A DNA stretch of 64,000 bases from Chamaecyparis obtusa (lineage: Eukaryota; Streptophyta; Pinopsida; Cupressales; Cupressaceae), in the NCBI GenBank assembly GCA_027943335.1, contig BSBK01003252.1:660001-724000 (forward strand). The letters are read 5' to 3'. The position numbers were made by a program, and so were the translations under genes. The notes below the pieces were generated by a model, which was given only the letters and a program-made list of their open reading frames with translations, ran no database searches and was not told the DNA's origin. Shown piece after piece: positions 13,434 through 26,554 of this stretch (position 1 is the first letter of the stretch; each line of letters starts with the position of its first letter).

Positions 13434-13702
13434 TTAACATTGGTGAACTTGTCTGTGCAGGTTCAATTGTCGTGCAAGGAACATATTTGAAGCAAATCAA
13501 AATACTTAAATATAGGATTCATTTTGTTGATTATCAACCTAACAATAAGGTTTATCAGTATAGCCATCTTGTAATTGCCAGTGTCCTATCTCTTCTTCCT
13601 GTGATGGGATGTGGCATTCATAAGTGGAGACTTGATACTGATGACCATGAGAGAATATTAAATGTTATTTTAGAGAGAGATGAACCACTTGATGTGGACT
13701 AA

Positions 13703-14537
13703 ATCACGCATGAAATATGATTAAATGAACTAAAATTTTCACGGGCGAGACCAAAGGTTTTCTTAGCTCCATTCTTTCCTACTAGTGCCCATAGTGAATG
13801 GAGCTTGAATTAAATTAAAAATTTATAATATAGATCTAAAAAATGTCTTACAAGTGGATATGATATATTAATTATCTACCTAAATATGAAGTACTCTAAC
13901 TTTGGAATATGAATGTGTGTATGTATTGAATTCACATGTGTTACATTAGGATCTGCATGATTTAAATATAAAATCCACTTGAAGTACACCAACATAAAAT
14001 TAAAAGTACATGCACAACTATTATCAAATGTACATTTAAATATAAGTAAGATTCAATCAAACATCTAGGGACCTTAATTATATAGCTCACATGTGTCAAA
14101 TTTACATCATTCATAACTTTCATAAAAATGTATGTAATCAAACATCATTCATGTATGAAATCAAATTTAAATTAAACACATGTATGTAATCTATTGAAAG
14201 TATTGAAAATTTAAATTTATAAATTTGAAATCACATGAACACATGAAGAATCAAACATGTACATACAAGTTCATTACACATGCACACGTATCTAGAGTGA
14301 AAGTATATATATAACATACATGAAACGTCAATCATGTGTATATCAAGTACTATAAATATGAAACATATGGATCAATCATGTGTCAAAAATTCTATCAAAA
14401 GGGTCTAGAAATGAAATATAGTTCATCAAACACATCAATCAATCCTCTAGAGTCTAGAAATGAAATATAGTTCATCAAACACATGTGAATATATATGTAA
14501 TATGAAATATGTCTATATCAAATATGAAAGAACACCT
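13703..14537. other. Spacer between convergent genes A and B
   Basis: This AT-rich stretch has many ACATGT-like words and no open frame of note. It holds the 3' flanks of both decayed genes. A duplicated block, TAGAAATGAAATATAGTTCA, occurs at about 14406 and 14455. Confidence 0.6.
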
Positions 14538-16306
14538 AGGACTCATCACGATGACTCCTCACTGAGTGGTTAGACCTAGAGTGACTATCATGCTATGAAG
14601 GATGTGCAGATCCCTACAAAGAAAGAGATATATAAACTAATATATAAACATTATACACATCTTAAGTTTGATTTAAAATATTGTACAAGAAAAAATGTTA
14701 TAAAGTGTGTACACATAGATAATAAATTAAAAACTCACCTATCCACTAGTGATGTCATCATTTAGTGAGTCTTGATGATGTACATGATCAGTGCTCAAAG
14801 AAGGAGTAATAAGAGGCATATCCTGGTAGACAAAAAATATATCATATATATACATGTACATATATATATAAATTGATTGAAATTTTGAAAATTAATTTAA
14901 GTTAAATTGTAACATTAAATACATAAATAATCTAATTTATACCTATGTAGGTGGTGGAAACTAATAGTACTTAGATTCCTTGGCCTTAATCCTATCAACC
15001 AAGGTATCAAGATTTTTCTGCGTCTGGTCCAAGCTCAACTCTACATCTGCAACATGAGTAGACCGCAAACACCTCTCTAATGATGAATGCAATAGAATAA
15101 CCAAATGAGATGGCATGGAAGTTGTATCATCATGTGTTAGAAACCTAGATAACTCGTAGTGGTCATGCTGAACTCAACATTGTCAAGGCCAACATCAGAG
15201 AACTGATGCCTTGCACTAACTGAAGGATCTGGATTCTATGCCTCTCCCTATGCAAAAATAGAGTGGTCAATAGGTGGGTCCTCATGAGCACTACCACTAT
15301 GGCCATGGTCTAGGTGAGAAGGATGTGGCTAAGTGTATCTGACAATACCCACATGAGATCTAACCTCTGATATGCGGATATCATGCTCTGTTGCTATAAA
15401 TGCATATGCATCCAATAGATCCTCAGCTAAACTAGTCAATGAGACACATGTCATCTCTCCTATAAGTCCCTCCAGGCTAGAAAGTGAAGGGATTTTTGCT
15501 ACACTATACATTTCATGTGCAGTCCTACTAGAGGGTACTCCACCTGATGATCTAGAGTGTTGTCAAGACATTAGGTACTGATAAACCTAATCACTAGATA
15601 TGGATGTAGTAGATGCTACAATGTCCCCCACACTATCAATCACAACTCGAAGCTAGGTGATACGAATAACATCATCTACAATAGGACCCAATGAAGGAGC
15701 TATAACAGGTGCCTTCTGACCAACAATGACCCTGTGTACTGGCCTCTATTGAATAACTTGATGAAAAGAATCTCTATCAGCAAGTATGCCATGCCCATAT
15801 CCTAGATGTGCTAAAAAATTAGTTTAATTAACAACCCTCTCTAAAAAAACCTCAACAAAAATTTGATGTACAAAGTACAATGGAATCCAGTCATTATTCG
15901 CATAACGACCATGGGAAGCTAGAAATTGTGGGTATATCAATGCTGATATAGCAAGATCCTGACACCTGGTAACCTGATACCCCTTCACATAATTTAAATC
16001 TGCATAAGATGGGAAAGCTTCCCTTTTCAGGGTCACTTTAAGCACTAAAGCCTTTACCTCCTTAAGAGAAAGACCAGAGCCAACCTCTTGTCTCTTCCTC
16101 TCAAGTATGACCTCTATAACATTTGGGACATAGGGAGTGGTATCGTGAATGTCATCCCTAATGCTAATCAAGCTAGTAAGGATGGATTAACATGTGCTCT
16201 TATAGACACTAGAGCTAGTCAGATTATTTATTGATTCTTGCAACTGTTCAATTTCTCTATTAGTGTGTGCAAATAGTTCCGAGGGGGGAATTAGTTCATC
16301 TACCAT
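14538..16306 (-). pseudogene. Gene B: split gene of unknown function, decayed
   Basis: This minus-strand gene converges on gene A. The likely start is ATG at 16306-16304 (MVDELIPPSELFAHTN). The frame continues, with one TAA near 16192, into the longest open part at 16171-15824, which contains QEVGSGLSLKEVKAL and a WIPLYFVHQIFVEVFLE segment. Further coding-like blocks lie at about 15511-15329 and 15080-14942. The latter encodes a charged heptad-like piece and ends at a plausible donor (CATAG then GTATAA). Two small exons seem to follow: 14825-14748 (acceptor CCAG, donor GTGAGT) and 14613-14538 (acceptor TTTGTAG, Ser/Arg/His-rich end). Several TAG codons stand where CAG would fit. I do not recognise the protein; as the second gene of the candidate transposon it could be an accessory DNA-binding factor, but that is a guess. 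Confidence 0.45.
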
Positions 16307-16533
16307 GTGTGATGTGCAATAATATGTCTAATAGATAGAATATGTATACCTGAAAGATTTTATTTATTGTCAAATGAAGTCCACATATATACATTTTTCT
16401 AATTTAATTGAAAATAAAATTAAAGTATGCACATTTCACTACATTATTTCAAAGTAAAATCAATTACATAAATTATATTTAAATGTAAATAAACATGTAC
16501 TGTAAATATGTACACACACATGTATAGGTGCAT

Positions 16534-17354
<821 letters not shown>

Positions 17355-18650
17355 TGTTAGGAATAGTCCTAAGAGATAACTAAGAGGGGGGGGGGGGTGA
17401 ATCAATTATCTACAAGATTCAATTCTTTATCTAATTAAGTATACTTAAACATAAAGCATAAACAAAATGAAAGAACACATGAACACAACACCAATATTTT
17501 GGTTATGGGGAAACCAAAATAGGTAAAAATCCTGGTGGGACTTGATACCCACTAATATTCTGTACTAGTGTATAATGATCCTTGTTAGAAGATCCTTTAC
17601 CCTATTAGGAGTAGCTTTACAATATATTAAGTATAGTAGACCTGGTCAAGGGTTGGAACCTATTAGGAGTCTTTTACAATTGTCCCTGTTAGGGGAGAGG
17701 ATGCACTATCTGAGAGCTCACTTCTCAAATGGGTAAAGGCTACAACCTTTTGATTAACAGATACACACTATATTTGGATCTTGGTGAACTGGGCTTTGAC
17801 TTGCCATCTGGATCAGTTCCAATGAATAGCACAAGTAATTTACTTGGTCACATAGACCTTCTTCTAATGGATCAAAACTTCACACACTTTGCTTTGCTCT
17901 TCTTAATCAACCATGAACCACACCCAAGAAATCACAAATGAATGCCTATAAATATCTTTCCTCCACTTGATATAATCAAGTCAGCCTATTAGAAACACCT
18001 TGAAATCATAAAAGAGAAAACATAAAAAACTCCAATAAACATTATGTCAGCTCTACTATGCACGCAACACATTCTAGGACCTATCTAATAAGATAAATGT
18101 AGACGCATGCTACACACTGTCGGCTCTACCAAAAAAATTGTATCTTACTCTATAAGCTGAATTAACTCATGCACTCTTAACCAAACATCAATAAAACTTC
18201 TCCAAGCTTAACTCCAAGGGTGTATACCCTCAAGATAGGTGCAACTCAAGAACCAATAAAATCTCTGACAGCTGTTCTAAGTAAACACATGAAACTACTA
18301 CTGGTGAATAGAAACTACATAACTTCACTTCTACTCATCAATAGACTATGCATCCATAACTAAAACATCACTAACATGTCTTCAACATATATCCAAGCGT
18401 GGAAGGCTCCATGATAACTATATGGAAAACCATATACAGAACATTATCTGTTACTCTTTCAGGAACATTGCTGACACCAGCTGCTATATAACTATCTGTA
18501 CTAACAATTAACCTATGTGCCCATGATATCATGTCCATGCGACATATACTAAAATATTACTACATAAGACTTCCATGCATGCTACTTTCCATATGTTGTC
18601 ATCAATGACAAACATACAATCAGTACTGGCCTGCTGGAAAATCTCCAACA
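17355..18650 (-). repeat. 3' LTR of Copia-A copy 2 (1296 bp)
   Basis: On the plus strand it begins TGTTAGGAATAGTCC and ends AAATCTCCAACA. The polypurine tract (plus-strand ATCTCCCCCTTTGGCAT, 18651-18667) abuts it. A run of about 13 G near 17385 has expanded relative to the other LTR. Confidence 0.94.
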
Positions 18651-19014
18651 ATCTCCCCCTTTGGCATTGATGGCAACATGTGGAATGAAAAACCACCACC
18701 AACCCAAATGAACATTTCTTTTATAACACTCCATTTCCTCTTCAAAACTCCCCCAAGGATGAATCTTCTATTTGCTGCAATGTTTTCTAATATTCTCCAT
18801 TTCCTCAACTATACTACTGTCATAACTGAATGCTACTCCCCCTTAGTATATTACTCCTCTTTTTGCTTCTATTTCTATTTTTCATGACTCTATATATTAC
18901 TCCCCCTTTGACATCAATGGTAAAGGGTTCCATTCATTTTAAGCACTGATACTGCTCCTGAGGTAGAGTAGTCAACCTTCCATCACTGCCATAGGACTGA
19001 TGCCTTTCCTTCTT
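18651..19014 (-). other. 3' untranslated region of Copia-A copy 2
   Basis: This lies between the polyprotein stop and the 3' LTR. It has repeated plus-strand CTCCCCCTT blocks (about 18653, 18836 and 18900), which are extra polypurine-like tracts on the element strand. It matches 224-587 of copy 1. Confidence 0.7.
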
Positions 19015-21039
19015 CTAAGAAAAATCAGGGAAGGGAATTACTCCTAACCTCTCCCTGAGATACTCAAAAGTATCCTTAGGCAAGGGCTTTGTGAATATAT
19101 CTACCAACTGATCTTTAGTACTCACATAGTCCAACTTGACTTCTTTCTCTGCCACTTTCTCTCTTAGTAAGTGATACTTGATCTCTATGTGCTTTGTCTT
19201 TGCATGCATCACATGGTTCTTTGACATATTGATAGTGCTAGTTTTATCACAGTGAATAACAATAGGATAATCAATCTGAATTCCAAAATCTTTTATCATC
19301 TGCTTGATCCAAACAATTGTAGAAAAATTCAAGGCTGCTGCAACATACTCCACTTCTACTGTTGATTGAGAAATATAATTTTTTTTCTTGCTTGTCCAAG
19401 TGACAAGTCTATCACCAAGAAACACTACTCCACCTGAAGTACTCTTTCTGTCATCAGCACATCCTGCCTAATCTGCATCAGTGTACACATGAAGCTCAAC
19501 ATTTTTTGAATTAAGATACCATAGACCATAATCTATAGTTCCATGCAAGTATCTGAATATTATTTTTACACCCATTAGGTGACTTTGTTTAGGTTCTACT
19601 GCAAATCTTCCAACTATTCCAACTACATTGGAAATGTCAGGTCTAGTCTGAGTAAGATATATGAGTTTACCAATCATAGACTTTTAAAATGTTATATCTA
19701 CTACTGGTGAGTCATCTTCTTTTGTAAGCTTTCATCTAGTGATCATCGAAGTTCCTACTGGCTTGCAATCATCCATCGTGAATTTCTTTAGTATCTCTTT
19801 CACATACTTTGATTGATTTATGAAAATTCCTTTTTGTGTCTGCTGCACATTTAGTCCCAAAAAGTACTTGATAGGACCAATCATACTAATCTCAAACTCA
19901 TTCTACATTTCTTTAGAAAATTCAGCACTAAGTTTGTCATTACCTCCAAAGATAATGTCATCAACAAATATAGCTACAAGTAGTAAACCTTCAAATCTCT
20001 CTCTAATGAATAGATTACAATCTACTGCTCCTTTCTTGAATCCAATCTTTGTTAAGTATCCATCTAGTCTCTCATACCATGCTCTAGGGGCTTGCTTAAG
20101 TCCATAGAGGGCCTTCTTCAATCTGCATACCATATCAAGTCTGTCTGATAAGGTAAATCCTTCTGGCTACTCAATGTATACTTCTTCTTTTAAGTCTCCA
20201 TTTAGGAATGCTGACTTGACATCCATCTGATAAACTTTGAAGTTTTTGACTGTAGCATAGGCTAGAAACAACTTAATAGCTTCTAATCTTCTCACAGGTG
20301 CAAATGTGTCTGAATAATCAATGCCTTCTCTTTGCACATATCCCTTACATACTAATCTTGCTTTATTTCTTATTACTGTACAATCTTCATTCATCTTGTT
20401 TCTGAATATCCACTTTGTTCCAATCACATTCTTATCACTAGGTCTTGGGACCAGTTCCCAAGTGTCATTCTTAATAATCTAATCAAGTTCTTCTTTCATA
20501 GCATCATGCCAATCTGAATCATTACAAGCATCTTCAACACTTAAAGGTTCAATCTGAGATAGTAAACATACCACTTCACTGCTAGGTAAGTTCTTTTCTT
20601 GTGATCTTGTTAAGACTTTGCCACTCTAATCTCCAATGATGTCTACCTTGGAATGATTTCTTGATGTAAACTTTGGAACTTTAGGTGATGCTGACTCATC
20701 AGCCTTAGGAGTATTTTCTTCATTTGTCTCAAGGTCATTAAATAACACATCAATATTGTCAAACATTTCTTCAATAACTGTCTCACTAGTGGAGGGTCTA
20801 GGTTCTTCTTCAATCGTGGGTGAGTAGTCATGACATCTTTCTTGAATCATAAACATTTCATCAATATTTACATGCACACTTTCAATGATCTTTTTGAATC
20901 TTAAATGGAAACATCTATAAGCTTTACTTTTAGTAGAGTAACCAAGAAAATACCTTCATCACTTCTTGCATCAAACTTGCCTACTACTTCATCCCTATTG
21001 ATGTAGCACTTTCTTCCAAAGATTCTGAAGTATTTTTTA
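19015..21039 (-). pseudogene. Copia-A copy 2 polyprotein, 3' half: end of integrase, reverse transcriptase, RNase H
   Basis: All segments share one minus-strand frame. It resumes directly after the nested Gypsy with FGRKCYINRDE and a FDARSDEGIFLGYS block (the Copia integrase C-terminal signature). An acidic linker follows, then reverse transcriptase from [12 protein letters not shown] through [12 protein letters not shown] and LKKALYGLKQAPRAWYERLD to FVDD (about 19975-19950), which looks catalytically intact. RNase H includes TDAD, the DRKSTSGG block and the C-terminal HAKTKHIEIKYHLLRE segment; it ends at 19017-19015. In-frame stops interrupt it, including ones near 20166, 19902, 19737, 19685 and 19467; most fit C-to-T or G-to-A changes. 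The missing N-terminal half is at 29467-27390. Confidence 0.9.
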
Positions 21040-21890
21040 TGCAGGAGCATCCTGGGTGTAAGAGAAATCTTGCATCACCCAAAAATATTTCTATTTTTGT
21101 ATTCAATAAGGGTTATCTTGTCCAGAGCTGCTATTTATGGAAACTTTCTATTTTTAGTAAATTGGTCTTACGATCTTTGAATGTTCTAATTTTACATGTG
21201 GAGGTTCATCTCAGTCACATCAGCCTACCAGCAAAGTTTCATGGCTAGATCAGGTCTAGTTTTGAAGATATTGAAGATTTTCGGTATTGGTAGCAAGGTA
21301 CAAAAACTTTGAACTCAGTTTTGAAGGCTTTAGAGGCCTCAGATGAGGTCAAAAATTTGGGTGACGGACACTTGCACAAGTCAAGCTTGTAGAGCGCTTT
21401 GTGGCATTTTTGAAATGGGGTTATAATAGTTAATCAGGTCAATTGGTGATGACTTATGGTCTTCAAAAGTCAGGCCACCTAAAATGGCAGAAAATAATTT
21501 TCCTTCAAAATTTCTGTTCAAGTTTCAAAAGTTATTTTGAGCCAACTTTGATGTAATAAATTGAAAAATAAAATAATTCTAAGTTTGGTCGACCCTTAGG
21601 GCTAAATTTTTGGAACCTTCTCGAGTGGTGGAAAATGCCTATATAAAGAAGGCCCGTGGTGTTGTCTAGGGTAGTTCTGAGTAGTAGATCTGGGTATTGA
21701 TCCAAGGCTCTGTCCTACAAAATATTGTAAGGGAATGCCCATGTGGCTTTACATATTATAATTTTGAAAGTTTGTAATTCCACATTTGTGGAGATAATAA
21801 GAAGCCAATTTTCTATTCTTGCATATTGTTGTTGTTGTTTCTCTATTTCTGTTATGTGTTTATGGTATTAAGGGGATCACCCTTCATCAA
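21040..21890 (+). repeat. 5' LTR of chromovirus (851 bp)
   Basis: It starts TGCAGGAGCATCCTGGG and ends CACCCTTCATCA(A). It aligns with 26539-27389 without visible gaps and with scattered substitutions. Confidence 0.94.
21638..21654 (+). promoter_or_regulatory. LTR core promoter (TATA box)
   Basis: CCTATATAAAGAAGGCC is a clear plant TATA box about 250 bp from the LTR end. The same block is at 27137-27153 in the 3' LTR and again in the otherwise different LTR at 61234-61250. Confidence 0.7.
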
Positions 21891-21891
21891 G

Positions 21892-21909
21892 TGGTATCAA
21901 AGCAAGAGT
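21892..21909 (+). other. Primer binding site of chromovirus
   Basis: TGGTATCAAAGC lies two bases after the LTR. It is one base off the initiator tRNA-Met complement TGGTATCAGAGC used by many plant LTR elements. Confidence 0.8.
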
Positions 21910-21988
21910 TCCTGAGTGTGTAAATAGATCACCAACTGTGAGGTAGTTTGCACCAAGACTAGTTAGGGTTTCAGCGTGCATCACGAAA

Positions 21989-24900
21989 ATGCCTCCACAA
22001 AGGGAATCTGGCAGAAGAGCTGGTGTTGTAACACCTGAGGTTAAAGCGCTCTAGAGATAAGTGGGAGCATTACAAAAGGAGATTCACAGAGGAATGAATC
22101 TTAATGTCAGAGACGAAAGCAAGGATGAAGCCAAAGAAGAAGATCAAGAAGGAGAAGTTGAAGTTGTGAACCAGGAGGAAGAAAGACTTTTTCGAGCCAT
22201 TTCCAAGATCGAAAAAAGAACTAAGATTGAGGTTCTTGAATTTTGAAGAAATCTTAACCCAGAAGAATTGATCAACTGGATCAATGAATGTGAAGAATAT
22301 TTTGAGTATGAAGATATTGAGGATCCTGATAGAGTCAAATTCATGAAGTTTAGATTGAAAGGTCACACGAAGATCTGGTGGCAAGAGATTCAATTGGAGT
22401 GAAATAGAAGAGGGAAAGATAAAATCACAAGATGGGATCAGATGGTGGATAAATTGAAGCAACAGTTCATCCCTGTTGATTATGAGCTTGACCTACTAAA
22501 GAAAATGAAAAGTTTGAAGCAAGCGGGATGATCTGTTCAGGAGTATACAGAGGAGTTATATCGAATCCTCATCAGAACAGGCCATGCAGAAGCTGATAAG
22601 GAGAAAGTTGCTTGTTACCTTAATGGGTTGAGGCCCAACATTTAGGAGGAGCTAAATTTGGTTTGAATGAACAGTATTGAAGAGGCATACCAATTTGCCC
22701 TAAAAGTAGATGAAAAGTTGAACAAGAAGTTTGAGAGCAGACAAAATGGAAGAGGTCACGGTGAATGATCTGGTGGACGGTCATATGGATGCTGAAATGA
22801 AGATTTGAAAAAGAAGGATGAGGCCAGTAGTAGTCAAAATTAGAGAGGAAACAATTCCAATCATTTCCAAGATTAGAACAATAGAGATCAGAGAGGAAGA
22901 GGAAGAGGACAAGGTTCAGGAAGAGGAGGCTTCCGTGGAACATGTTTTCACTATGGAGAAGAAGGTCATAAGGCATTTGAATGTCCTCAACACCAAGGAA
23001 GGATAGATAGGAGGAATGAAGGCCAGGCCAGAGTTGCACATGTAGATGAAGATGCCAGATCATCAAATTCTGAAGATGCTGAAAGAGGGGAAATGCTGAT
23101 TAACAGAAGAGTCTTGCTGAGTGGTGAGAATGAACCTGAACAAAGGAAGAGCCTATTTTTCACTAGATGCAAGCATGAGGGTAAATGATGTGATGTGATT
23201 ATCAATAGTGGAAGCACTGACAATTTGGTGTTAGAAGAGATGGTGACAAAGTTGAAGCTCAAGAGATAGAAACACCCACATCCATATCAGATTGTCTGGG
23301 TGTAGGATGACCATAAGGTCATGGTCAGTGAACAGTGCCTGGTAAAGTTCAAGATCGGTGGGTACCAAGATGAGGTACTATGTGATATCATATCTATGGA
23401 TGCATGTCATATGTTGTTGGGTAGACCGTGGTAGTTTGACAGATGTGTCGTACACGATGGTCATGCGAATACCTATTCCCTGACAAAGGATGGAGTGCGA
23501 CATAAGCTAAAGCCATTCAAGGAGACCAAAGAAAAGATATGTGGTAATGCAAGAATAAATTTTATTGATGGAAGAAAATTTCTAGATGGTATGAGGCATG
23601 AGCATGTGTGTTTTTCTTTAATTCCAAAAGTTGGTAAAGAGGAAGTAGAGGATGTACCTATAGAGGTTGTAGATTTGTTGAATGACTTTCAAGATATTGT
23701 ATCTAATAATGTACCTGATGGATTACCACCGGTAAGGAAGATCAGTCATTAGATGGATTTGATTCCAGGAGCTAGTTTTCCAAACAAGGCAACACACAGA
23801 ATGACACCAACAGAAAGTGAAGAGTTGAACAGACAAGTACATGAGTTATTTCAGAAGGGGTTGATTCAAGAGAGTTTGAGTCCCTGTGCTGTACCAGATG
23901 TATTAGCACCAAAGAAGAATGGAGAATGGAGGATGTGTACAGATTCTAGAGCAATAAACAAGATCACAATCAAGTATAGGTTTCCATTTCCATGAATGGA
24001 TGATATTATGGATTGTTTGAGTGGAGCTGTGTATTTTTCAAAGATAGATCTGAAGAGTAGATATCACTAGATTTGGATCAGAGAAGGAGATGAATGGAAG
24101 ACTACCTTCAAGACAAAGGAAGGACTATATGAGTGGTTAGTCATGCCTTTTGGGCTAACCAATGCACCGAGCACTTTCATGTGGCTCATGAATGAGGTTC
24201 TGAAAGAATTTTTGGGTAAGTTTGTCATTGTTTACCTAGATGATATTTTGTTCTTTAGCAAGACATTAGAGGAACATATGATGCATATTCGTATGGTGTT
24301 TGAGAAGCTAAGAGATGAGAAATTGTTGATTAATTTGAAGAAGTGCAGTTTTGTGAAGAAAGAGTTAGTGTATTTGGGATTTGTAGTTTCAACAGAAGGT
24401 CTAAAAATGGACCCAAAAAAGGTACAAGCTATCCTTGAATGGCCTACTCCATGGAGTGCTACTGAGGTAAGATCTTTTCATGGTCTAGCTAATTTTTACA
24501 GAAAGTTTATCAAAAATTTTGGCAGCATTTGTGGTCCCTTGATTGAAACAATGAGAGGGGATAGAAAAGAGTTTAAGTGGACTAATGGGGTAGAAAAGAG
24601 TTTTCAATTGTTGAAACAAAAAGTTACAGAACAACCTGTTTTAGCACTTCTAGATTTTAATAAGGTGTTTCAAGTAGACTGTGATGCTAGCGGTACTATA
24701 ATAGGAGTTGTTATGAGACAAGAACGCAAACCTGTTGCTTATTTCAGTGAGAAGTTAAATGATGGAAAGAGAAAATATTCTATTTATGATCAAGAATTTT
24801 ATGCTATAGTTTAGGCATTGAAAAAGTGGAGACACTATCTACTTCATAAGGAGTTTGTTTTGTATACTGATCATCAAGCTTTGCAATATTTGAATAGTCA

Positions 24901-26554
24901 AGGAAAGTTGAATCAAAGGCATTTGAAATGGGTTGAGTTTTTGCAAAGTTATACATTTGTTTTGAAACACAAAAGTGGAAAGTCTAATAGGGTTGCAGAT
25001 GCACTTAGCAGAAGGCAACTATTTCTGATAGAGATGCAGATTGAGGTGGTTGGGTTCAAGGAACTCAAGAATTTATATCCAGAGGATCCTGATTTTGGTG
25101 AAGCTTGGAAAGCTTATAAAGAACCTGTTACTCTAGACAGGATGAAATGGCTGAATTTTATCATCCAGGATGATATGCTATTCAGAGGGAGTCAGTTGTG
25201 CATTCCATGAAGCTCTATGAGGGAGAATCTCATCAAGGAGAAGCATAGCAGAGGATTGGCTAGACATTTTGGTTGAGATAAAACCCTTGCTTTGGTTAGT
25301 GAAAATTAGTATTGACCATAGTTGCAACAAGATGTCAAGAATTTTGTACAGAGTTGCAGAGTATGTTAGATGGCGAAGGGAGTGAAGTAGAATAGAGGGT
25401 TTTATCAACCATTACCTGTACTAGAGAAGCCTTGGGAAGATATCAGTATGGACTTTCTTCTTCATTTACCAAAGACATAGCTAGGACATGATTCAATTTT
25501 TGTGGTGGTTGATAGATTTTTGAAGATGTCACATTTCATTCCCTGTAAGAAGACTAATGATGCTGTTCATATAGCAGAATTGTTTTTCAGAGAAGTAGTG
25601 AGACTACATGGTTTTCCAAAGACCATAGTTTCAGATAGAGACACTAAGTTTGTTGGATATTTTTGGCGTACATTGTGGAAGAAGTTGAAGATAGATTTGA
25701 AGTTCAATTCATCACATCATCCACAAACTGATGGACAGACAAAGGTGGTGAATAGGAGTTTGGAAAATTTGCTGAGATGTTTGGTTGGAGATAAGCCAAC
25801 AGGATGGGATTTGATTTTACCATAGGCAAAATTTGCATACAATAATTCTATCAACAGGAGCACTGGTAAATCACCATTCTAGATTGTATATGGGAGTAGT
25901 CCCAGAAATGAATCAAAATTGAGAAAGATAGATAAAGGAGAAATAAGTAGTGTTGAAGCTAAGGATTTTGTAGAACACTTGAAGAACATTCATGAGGAGG
26001 TGAGGAAGCATATTACCAAGATGAATGCATAGTATAAGGCTAAAGTAGATGTGAAAAGGAGGCATAAGGAATTTCAGGTTAGAGATGAAGTCATGGTTCA
26101 TTTGTAGAAGGAGCGATTTCTGGTTGGTACATACAAAAAGTTAAAAATGGAGAAGTTTGGGCCATGTAAGATACTGAAGAAGCATGATTCAGGAAATGCA
26201 TATGAGGTAGAATTGCCTACTGAGCTAAATATTTCACTAGTGTTTAACATTTCAGATTTGACAGAGTATCATGAACGAGGTGTTGAAGATGAGGTTACAG
26301 TAGCACAGTGGAGTATTCCAACAACCAGTTTAAATATCAAGGAGATTGAAGATATACTGGATAGTCATGTTGGCAAAATCACAAGGAACATGACATATGA
26401 AGAGTATTTGGTCAAATGGAAAGGGTGACCTATTGAAAATTCATCATGGTTAACAAAGGAGGAGGTTAACCATCTTGGTTTTCCTCTGCACACCTGGGTC
26501 ATGATGGGGTCACTTCTCAAATTACCCTGGGTGTCTGATGTAGGAGCATCCTAG
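21989..26554 (+). pseudogene. Chromovirus Gag-Pol polyprotein with chromodomain, inactivated
   Basis: One frame runs from ATG at 21989 into the 3' LTR with many stops but no frameshift that I could find. Gag (about 21989-23000) has a retrotransposon-gag segment and a knuckle-like CFHYGEEGHKAFEC with its second Cys changed to His. The protease active site reads IINSGSTDN (23198-23224) with Asn for the catalytic Asp. Reverse transcriptase covers about 23780-24400 ([16 protein letters not shown] at 24233-24244). RNase H has the DASGTIIG and LYTDHQAL blocks. Integrase keeps three candidate acidic residues, in SMDF, VSDRD and [11 protein letters not shown] chromodomain (about 26330-26490) contains EEYLVKWKG. 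Stops at 23993-23995, 24812-24814 and 26426-26428 replace expected Arg, Gln and Arg/His-type codons by C-to-T. Known role of such chromodomains: targeting integration to heterochromatin. Confidence 0.92.

Larger units (their letters stand above)
6025..13702 (+). pseudogene. Gene A: split transposase-like gene, decayed
   Basis: The gene can be assembled by eye. Exon 1 is 6025-6133: an ATG, a basic KKRRLNKK stretch that could be a nuclear localisation signal, then donor GTATGT. A short exon follows acceptor AG at 10781-10782 (10783 to about 10866), and probably another at about 10973-11060. The main exon runs from about 11171 to 13082 in one frame, and the last exon is 13461-13702 after TGTGCAG. 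The 13082/13461 junction keeps phase. In-frame stops at 11873, 12317, 12425, 12950 and a few later codons are TAG, TGA or TAA, with no frameshift seen. Residues include CIRGTCQTC (zinc-ligand-like), NGCTTQFKS and, 30-50 residues on, ESGHGKGEHDGAGACIKHAL. A C..QFKS ... HGKG.xDGxGxxxK pattern is typical of poorly annotated eukaryotic transposase-like proteins from my general knowledge. Superfamily not assigned. Confidence 0.6.

Noticed and set aside
18678..20107. Plus-strand open frames over the Copia-A copy 2 coding region
   Set aside because: They are antisense shadows of the minus-strand polyprotein.
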